DNA of 13,720 bases from Phoronis ovalis (Eukaryota > Phoronida > Phoronidae), in assembly GCA_028565635.1 (NCBI GenBank), contig JAOXYB010036507.1, positions 1 through 13,720 of the forward strand, given 5' to 3'. Both the position numbers and the translations under genes were made by a program. The stretch's first letter is position 1. Each line of letters starts with the position of its first letter. The notes below the pieces were generated by a model. That model saw only the letters and a program-made list of their open reading frames with translations, ran no database searches and had not been told where the DNA came from. Below are positions 8,756-13,720 of this stretch, piece by piece.

Positions 8756-10498
8756 ATAACCTTTTATGCACTGAAGTTCTTTCTGAAAGTATGGTAAAGC
8801 TTTTGTGTGCAATTGTAATCTATCGTAAATGTAGCCCTGTGTTTCATTTCCAGTATCAAAGAACTGGTTTTCCTTGATCAAATCAGCGAGAGGAATATTT
8901 ACTGCTTCCTGACTTGTTTGTGTGTACCTATTTAGGCAGTTAATTAACGGAAACACACTTAGGTAAAAACGAATAATTAACATTTCGGAATTTACGTAGT
9001 GTACGTATTTTTGTACATCTGAACGTCCGAGCGGGTACATGAATTGCTGTAAAAAACTGACTCTATCGGGTTGTCCTTTATTTTTCATATACGTCTTCAA
9101 CCTGAGTAGCACAGCGATTGAAACGACGGTCTTCAAATTATGTGAACCTTCTTTTGTTATGTAATTGTAAACGTTCGCCATTTCATCAAGTAATGTCCAT
9201 GGCGTATCACAAGTTAAGTTAAATGTTAGTTTGAACCCGTTAGTAACCATTGTTGGAAGACGATATATTTCTTTTTTAACGTTGTGGACCATATTTTCTT
9301 GGTCTTTATTTAAGAACAATGCAAGTTTATTCTGATATGTCTCCGAGTCAGCTATCAGGACATCCAGACCATGCTGTTTATTATCCGTGTTACTTCCTAC
9401 CTTCAAATCTAATTTAATGAAATTATTAAACAATGCTTCACTACCATGGATCAAAGTGCATGTACGAAGAATATCGGCCAGATAATAACCTTCTTTAATG
9501 GCATGATCACGATGGAGATATTTTGACATATTTTCTGGGGTGTGAATTAACTCGATACCAGCTTTGAATTCTCTGTCTGGTCGTCCTAGTGGTGTTTTAT
9601 AAGCCTTGGTCATAGCACCATCAAATGAGAATCCATTTACTGTTACATCGTCATAGTACCAATTTCCCCCATCTTTATCGTAATCGTTCAAAGATTTAAT
9701 TGCAAGAGAGGGCAATGCTGTTTCTCCGAGATTTAAAACAAACAAGTGAAATAAGTTTGTTAAGTTTCGGAAGTATTGCATGTCTTTTGAGGCGTCATTT
9801 TTAACAAGTATCATGAATTCTAAGTCTGAATATGGTGTCATTTCCTCCCTTGCCAGTGACCCGAGTCCAACTATAGCATGCTCCTGTGGAGCTGGGCCTA
9901 AGATGTTGTAGCATACGGTAAGAATGTGATTAATAAACGATTTCATGCCTACTGAAATATCGTGAAATAACTGCTGAGTCTCTACATTAATTTGTTGTTC
10001 TTTTTCAAATCTTATTTGCTCATCTAAGTTGACATCAAATAGCTCTGCCTCTTGCCAAATTCTGTCTAGTTTGACGGAAATGTTTTCTCTAAGATTTTCT
10101 ATTTCTTTCTTAAATATATCAGCATAAATCAGAGGGTTTGTTTTTGCAGCAGACAATCCAATGCATTCTAACAATTGTTTTTCATTTTGTTCCAATTCAT
10201 TCATTATATGCACATTATTATTATTTGTACGAATCAGTGCCGAATTCAGCAAAGCAGCCGCTTTGACAAAATTAACAGAAGCTTTCCGCACGTCACTACG
10301 TGCATGTATGCTCCTTGCTCGCTGATTGTATATTTTACCCATTTTGACAAAAATCTGCGATTCTTCTTCTCGAGCGTTATTTTCTGGTTCATCTTTCATC
10401 TTTACTGTGTGTTGACTATAACTTTTAATTATTTTTTTTAACTCACTGGCTAGGTCGAGTTCTTGTTCTGTAAGATCAGATTCAGACACACCATTCAT
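6836..10498 (-). CDS. Nucleotidyltransferase-like (DUF294 type) protein with long C-terminal TPR array
   Basis: This is an uninterrupted 1220-residue frame without introns. Residues 1-200 are largely helical and charged. Residues 211-228 carry the polymerase-beta-type nucleotidyltransferase signature GLGSLAREEMTPYSDLEF, with glycine-serine at 213-214 and candidate metal ligands D225 and E227. This resembles the DUF294/GlnD-GlnE class; a third catalytic acid could be D283 or D284 but is not certain. Residues 230-580 include FSFDGAMTKAYKTPLGR and a helical region. From residue 582 come 14 complete 43-residue TPR units (consensus features HPDVA, NNIASVY, LGEYDNALSHYQQS, QIYGE), plus a 15th that breaks after NNIAS. 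The ATG at 10498 has A at -3, but the frame stays open 93 bases further upstream to a TAG, so an upstream start exon is possible. The last 22 residues are out-of-frame sequence caused by a 4-bp deletion. The TPRs resemble those of kinesin light chain and nephrocystin-3, which suggests protein binding; substrate and partner are unknown. Confidence 0.85.
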   Translation of the reverse strand: MNGVSESDLTEQELDLASELKKIIKSYSQHTVKMKDEPENNAREEESQIFVKMGKIYNQRARSIHARSDVRKASVNFVKAAALLNSALIRTNNNNVHIMNELEQNEKQLLECIGLSAAKTNPLIYADIFKKEIENLRENISVKLDRIWQEAELFDVNLDEQIRFEKEQQINVETQQLFHDISVGMKSFINHILTVCYNILGPAPQEHAIVGLGSLAREEMTPYSDLEFMILVKNDASKDMQYFRNLTNLFHLFVLNLGETALPSLAIKSLNDYDKDGGNWYYDDVTVNGFSFDGAMTKAYKTPLGRPDREFKAGIELIHTPENMSKYLHRDHAIKEGYYLADILRTCTLIHGSEALFNNFIKLDLKVGSNTDNKQHGLDVLIADSETYQNKLALFLNKDQENMVHNVKKEIYRLPTMVTNGFKLTFNLTCDTPWTLLDEMANVYNYITKEGSHNLKTVVSIAVLLRLKTYMKNKGQPDRVSFLQQFMYPLGRSDVQKYVHYVNSEMLIIRFYLSVFPLINCLNRYTQTSQEAVNIPLADLIKENQFFDTGNETQGYIYDRLQLHTKALPYFQKELQCIKGYGAHPDVAALLNNIASVYESIGEYDNALSHCQQSLRMLKQIYGEGAHPGVAVSLNNVATLYRSLGEYDNALSYYQQSLQMMQLIYGEDAHPDVATTLHNIAYVYKSLGEYDIALSHFQQSLQMMQEIYGESVHPYLTLSLNNIASVYNILGEYDNALSHCQKSQQMMQQMYGEGAHPDVAISLDNIASVYKSLGEYDTALSLYQQSQQMMQQIYGEGAHPDVARSLDNIGLMYANLGEYDNALSHYQQSLQMMQQIYGEGAHPDVAVLFNNKALLYDNLGEYDNALSLYQKSLQMRKQIYGKGAHPDVATSLDNIASVYFKLGKYGNALSHCQQLLQMRKQIYGEGAHPDVADSLNNIASVYNKLGEYDNALSHYQQSLQMSKQIYGEGALPDVARSLNNLASVYGTLGEYDTALSHYQQSLQVSKQIYGEGAHPDIALSLNYIASMYNAVGEYDKALSHYQQSLQMSKQIYGESAHPDVANSINNIATMYSSLGEYNTALSHYLQSLQMRKQIYGEGAHPDVAMSLYNIASMYGILGEYDNALSLYQQSLQMMQQIYGEGAYPTVARSLHNIGSMYGYLGDLDNALSHYQQSLQMMQQIYGEGAHPHVASLLNNIASTKGWMSMIMHYHTTKSPYRRCN

Positions 10499-11281
10499 AT
10501 TGGGATCGCAATGGTGATTAGACTTGCTTTTTGTACTACTTTCTAAACTTTGTCTGTGATACTTGTTTGAGAATCGTCTTCGGTGCAGCTATTTGGTGTA
10601 TTTGTTTGCACGTCACATTTTGATATGAAAATATGAGGAAAGGTTGAGAATGGCATTGCCCAGTGCAGCTTTAAACGGTTTAGCATACTTAATGAGGGTT
10701 TTCTCAGTGTCTATCTTAGTAGTTACAGATTTTCTGAATAACCTTTGGAAGGTTGTGAAAAATCTGCAAAATAATTCAGACGTTAATACACTTTTTTTAC
10801 AACTACTGAAATAAATATTGCAAACAAAATAATTACGGTACTTACTTTCAATTAAAATGATAGTGACTAAAAAAAGATGTCATATTAATTGCTTTCATTT
10901 GTATATAATTATACTCTATGAAAATAAAAGTATAAACTATACTATAACTAGAAAGCTGTTGACTGAGAACCTACATGGCAATTGTTTTATAGAATTCAAT
11001 AGATTTATACGAAATCCGATCTTCAATATACCTGTATATAGGATAACATAGTTGCCGTAAAGCCACTCTTTCGCTAGCTGTAACCTTTATGAATGTATAG
11101 GACTGATTCATTTAATAAATGAAAAAAATGCCGTTATAGCTTTGGGCTGTTTACATTATTCGGAAATAACTTTATATAGTTTCATACTGTTTTTTTGTTT
11201 TAAATTTTAGCGTTTCCTCATCATGTTAAGAAATAAATTACGGACTTCCATTAATTCCTTGAACTAATATATTCACTAAGC
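10499..11281. other. Divergent 5' flank between TPR gene and caspase region
   Basis: No gene is recognised here. On the minus strand the TPR-gene frame remains open from 10498 to a TAG near 10592, reading residues such as RRRFSNKYHRQS, so part could be coding if an upstream exon exists. From about 10600 the sequence becomes AT-rich. A plus-strand frame at 10857-11051 is AT-driven. A pyrimidine-rich stretch ending in TTTTAG at 11210 could act as an acceptor, but no convincing exon follows it. Confidence 0.5.
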
Positions 11282-11500
11282 ATGGATTTGGTGGAAGAAA
11301 GAGGAGGCCAATCTCTATGTTACATTACTAAACATAAGTATTCTATTGTATCGAGATGTTATCTACTACATGCCGTGAAGAACGGTGATACCGCCATCGT
11401 TAAGTTGTTATTGTCAGAAACAGAAAATGGATTTTTGTGGTTGCAATGCCAATTTAACATGTTGCTTACAGCATTATGGCTTGAGGAGTCTTAATAAAAT
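11282..11500 (+). pseudogene. Ankyrin-repeat remnant, frame-broken
   Basis: A 70-codon frame begins MDLVEERGG and contains YLLHAVKNGDTAIVKLLLS, which matches an ankyrin helix pair (LH-A---G---IVKLLL). The reading frame then loses the pattern, but shifting frame at about 11430 gives GCNANLT followed by LQHYG, resembling the beta-hairpin of the next ankyrin unit (G-N-NL---T-LHY). The original frame stops at 11494. I read this as about one and a half ankyrin repeats with a frameshift. There is no strong splice donor; a weak one (AACG|gtgata at 11385) would be phase-compatible with the caspase exon at 11526. It could be a degraded gene fragment or a mis-sequenced exon. Confidence 0.45.
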
Positions 11501-11525
11501 TTAAATTTACTGGGTTTTTTTTCAG

Positions 11526-12711
11526 CAAACTTGATTGGTGCCTTTGAAGACATGGACTTGATAGTGCATGCATTCGAATATTTATCTTCCACTGATATTC
11601 CATCCTGTATGAACCACTACAGCAGTGTCGACCACAATTTGCTCAGCTGTTTTGTTTGCTGTATTATGAGGCATGGGGAAAGTGGCAGAACATATGGTGT
11701 TGATGGAGAGGCGGTGCCTCTTATTGAATTGACGTCAAAGTTCACCTCAGCTGAATGTCCGTCACTCGTCGACAAACCAAAAGTTTTCATGATCGTATCA
11801 TGTCAAGGGAATAAGAACAGAGGTTAGATAAGCATACGGTTTTAATCATACAACTGTTCTTTAATTAGAAATGGTAGAACTAGATTGTAGGAACTGGCAT
11901 TATTAAAATTGTTTTTCCATGCAATTTTCGAAATAAACGTTGAATGAACGTGTTACCCTTAATCTGCCATAATTGAAGTCCTCTAAATAGCACATCTTAT
12001 CTAAAATATCTTATCATGCAAATCAGGATCCTGCCGGCAAAGGAACTATAGTAATTATTTTCAGTGAAAAGAAAGAAACTGTTCTCTTTTTATTTGTATT
12101 TCGTCGGATAAACTAAACGGTGGCAAAGCACTATGTGATGAATTATTTTACATATTGCAAACTGTATAGGGCTGACCATCGTATGATCAACTTGCTTTAC
12201 TGTATTTTTACCAGTGTCAACGAGGAAAAATATTTCTAGAAACTCCATTTGACCTTATCTGTCATTATCTAAAAAACGAATTTTGAATGTAATTTTGATT
12301 TGTAAAATTTTTTTAGACAACAACATTTTCTTGTCAAATATTTGTTTTTATCATTATTAATTTATAGAAACAGTACGGTTGGAAACTCCACTCACTGATT
12401 TCACTGACCCAGTACCAGAGGTGCCTGCGCCTGGGAGCGAAGATTTAATACCAGTAAGCGAAAAAGATTTCTTGGTAGCCTACTCAACCCTACCTGGATT
12501 TGCGTCGTATCGAGATGCTGATGGTACACCATTCATTAAATACTTTCTGAAGAATATTAGAAAATATAAAGATATAACAGATTTGGAAGATATCTTTAGA
12601 AACACTAACAAATATATGGATAAGAATCCATATTTACTCGAAGGTGGTAGACAGCTTGAGATGGGGTGCATGCTCTTTTCTTCTCTAAGACGACGATTAA
12701 TACTGAAATGA
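11526..12711 (+). CDS. Caspase-8/Dredd-like cysteine protease, p20 and p10 core (5' part not found)
   Basis: Caspases cleave after aspartate; caspase-8/Dredd members act as initiators in death-receptor or IMD-type immune signalling. Two exons, 11526-11822 and 12368-12711, splice in phase 1 (G+AA gives Glu). The p20 part reads NLIGAFEDMDLIV, then SCFVCCIMRHGESGRTYG with the catalytic His codon at 11672-11674, then ELTSKFTSAECPSL, KPKVFMIVSCQG with the catalytic Cys codon at 11801-11803. The p10 part starts after a linker with several Asp residues (LTDFTD, GSEDL) that could be processing sites, continues VSEKDFLVAYSTLPGFASYR with the S1-pocket Arg codon at 12511-12513, and ends with FSSLRRRLILK and TGA 12709-12711. 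Oddities: VSCQG in place of the usual QACxG, and Arg before the catalytic His instead of Ser. The first beta strand and the Arg of the R-x-GT segment are not found upstream. The exon begins with two bases of a split codon, so an upstream exon is required. Confidence 0.85.
11823..12367 (+). other. Caspase intron between p20 and p10 exons (phase 1)
   Basis: The donor is AACAGAG|gttaga at 11823 and the acceptor is aatttatag|aaacag ending at 12367. The junction gives NKNR-E-TVRLE. A second AG at 12372-12373 is possible but would not keep the frame. The intron is AT-rich and shows nothing else. Confidence 0.75.
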
Positions 12712-12718
12712 TCCGTAA

Positions 12719-13468
12719 ACACTGTTCAACACAGTTGAAAGATTTATACCTCGAATAATACCTGCTTGCTACTTTGCCGATCTGCCTGAAGTGAGGGAAT
12801 GTTCTGTCGAGTTGTCTTGTATGCGCAGTGGTTCATCCATTGCGCTATCTGCTGAGAGTCCTGCTGAAGGCGAAGTAGAAAATATTGCAGTAGAATCACT
12901 AGGCCCTGAACTGGCGTCGCATATTGCAGAGGAACACAGTTTATTTATACAGGATGTTGAAGATATACCAAACGTTGATATCGAAGAAACTCTCCATGGC
13001 ATAGAAGAAGGTGAAAATCATGTAACAGTGGATGTCGAGGTGTATTCTTCTACCCATGTCAAACGATGTGAACAAAGCAATGAAGATCAGGAGGGAAACC
13101 ACAACACTTACTATTCTCAATCTTCAAATATTCTTCCCAAAGAAGCCGAACACTGTAGTAACATTGGAATGAAACTTTCCACAAATATCAATGAGACTGC
13201 ATCAGGTACGGAAGTTAAAGAAGTTTTACCTATGACTCACACCACTGCAGAATCTTCGGAAGGTAATCTGCCAATAAATGTTACGACTCGCTCTTTCAAT
13301 GCCTTTACACAGAGCACAATTCCTGCGCCCAGCAGTATCGACGAAAATGATTCTAGTCTTCAAACATCAGAGGAACATCAAGCACTGTCTCGAAGCAGTT
13401 CTTCAGTAGAAGATGAGGATTTTAATTCCATGCAAGCACAGTTAGGTAGTTTTCATTTTGAATATTAA
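12719..13468 (+). CDS. Acidic Ser/Glu-rich open frame of unknown function (exon or small gene)
   Basis: An open frame of 250 codons runs from just after TAA 12716-12718 to a stop at 13466-13468. It has a less AT-rich, coding-like composition than its surroundings. The first in-frame ATG is at 12821 and has a poor context; the frame upstream of it (NTVERFIPRIIPACYFADLP) also looks protein-like, so an exon beginning at about 12735 after a CAG is more likely than a start at 12821. The protein is rich in Glu, Asp, Ser and Thr, lacks hydrophobic segments and is predicted by eye to be disordered; it ends EDEDFNSMQAQLGSFHFEY. No family is recognised. It follows the caspase stop by only a few bases but in another frame. 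The acceptor at 12734 is phase-compatible with the caspase p20 exon, so a p10-skipping isoform is formally possible. No upstream promoter or donor is evident. Confidence 0.5.
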   Translation, partial: TLFNTVERFIPRIIPACYFADLPEVRECSVELSCMRSGSSIALSAESPAEGEVENIAVESLGPELASHIAEEHSLFIQDVEDIPNVDIEETLHGIEEGENHVTVDVEVYSSTHVKRCEQSNEDQEGNHNTYYSQSSNILPKEAEHCSNIGMKLSTNINETASGTEVKEVLPMTHTTAESSEGNLPINVTTRSFNAFTQSTIPAPSSIDENDSSLQTSEEHQALSRSSSSVEDEDFNSMQAQLGSFHFEY

Positions 13469-13720
13469 TAATTTCATGACTGTACATTCCACCAAAAGGT
13501 CTGGAAGATAAAAGCATACTCTCTGATAGGACTGTAAATTCATCTGAGACTATTATTCACAAAAAAACTGCATTTGTTCCTTTCTGCTTATTCTTTTTTA
13601 TTGTTTGCCTATTTGTATTTTTTAAGATTATGATACATCATTATATTTAAATGCGTTTTACATAACAATTATCTTAAAATACTGTGCAGGCCCTATAATT
13701 ATGCAAATTAGGCAATATTA
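13469..13720 (+). other. 3' flank of the acidic open frame
   Basis: The sequence becomes AT-rich straight after the stop codon, as expected for a 3' UTR. There is no perfect AATAAA; a GATAAA variant occurs at about 13507-13512. Nothing else is recognised up to the window edge. Confidence 0.4.

Noticed and set aside
5706-8877. Long plus-strand open frames (306, 298, 223 and 73 codons) with a repeating 43-residue pattern
   Set aside because: They are exact antisense of the TPR array. Because 129 is a multiple of three and the repeat happens to lack stops in that antisense frame, long open frames arise automatically. Their translation (VHLHRKSV, MHYHTH motifs) resembles no family.
10175-10441. 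88-codon plus-strand open frame rich in Phe and Ile
   Set aside because: It is antisense to the N-terminal coding part of the NTase-TPR gene, whose frame is clearly the coding one.
10857-11051. Possible first caspase exon (GNCFIEFNRF resembles the G-x-CLIIN strand)
   Set aside because: The match is short, in AT-rich sequence, lacks the following R-x-GT, and the available donor (gtatat at 11034) has the wrong phase for the exon at 11526.
12700-12720. A single frameshift joining the caspase p10 to the acidic frame
   Set aside because: The acidic frame contains stops at 12704-12706 and 12716-12718 before it opens, and the caspase ends with a normal terminal strand, so one indel would not create a fusion.
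12480-13002. Minus-strand open frames opposite the p10 exon and the acidic frame
   Set aside because: They are shadows of the plus-strand coding frames and have no recognisable content.

Overview
The window looks like AT-rich nuclear DNA from an animal, probably an arthropod; the clade is an inference. The evidence is spliced protein-coding genes with GT-AG introns, animal protein families (the p97 adaptor p47, and a caspase-8/Dredd-like caspase), and long AT-rich introns and 3' flanks with AATAAA signals. No bacterial operon structure, rRNA, tRNA, CRISPR array or insertion sequence was recognised.

Layout: (1) 1-3884, plus strand: the last six exons of a p47/NSFL1C orthologue, carrying the SEP and UBX domains. 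It enters from the left edge and ends at a TGA at 3882-3884. (2) 3885-5652: AT-rich 3' flank between convergent genes. (3) 5653-10498, minus strand: a large single-exon gene. It encodes a DUF294-type nucleotidyltransferase-like domain followed by a tandem array of about 24 tetratricopeptide (TPR) units of exactly 43 residues (129 bp). The intact reading frame (1220 aa) ends inside unit 15 because of a 4-bp deletion. The rest of the array is still recognisable but carries a further 1-bp deletion, a 12-bp in-frame deletion and a nonsense codon. (4) 10499-11281: shared 5' flank with no recognised gene. (5) 11282-11500: a frame-broken ankyrin-repeat remnant. (6) 11526-12711, plus strand: two exons encoding the p20 and p10 core of a caspase-8/Dredd-like caspase, with an unusual active-site context and no recognisable first exon. 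(7) 12719-13468: a 250-codon acidic, Ser/Glu-rich open frame directly after the caspase stop.

Most interesting signal: within the TPR array nearly every position is invariant except residues 8, 18 and 19 of the 43-residue unit. These map onto positions 2, 12 and 13 of the canonical 34-residue TPR, which belong to the known hypervariable ligand-binding set on the concave surface. The array therefore looks like a repetitive recognition surface whose binding residues are diversified while the scaffold is homogenised, coupled to an N-terminal nucleotidyltransferase. It lies divergent from a caspase gene and an ankyrin remnant. A sensing or defence role is inference, not something the sequence proves.
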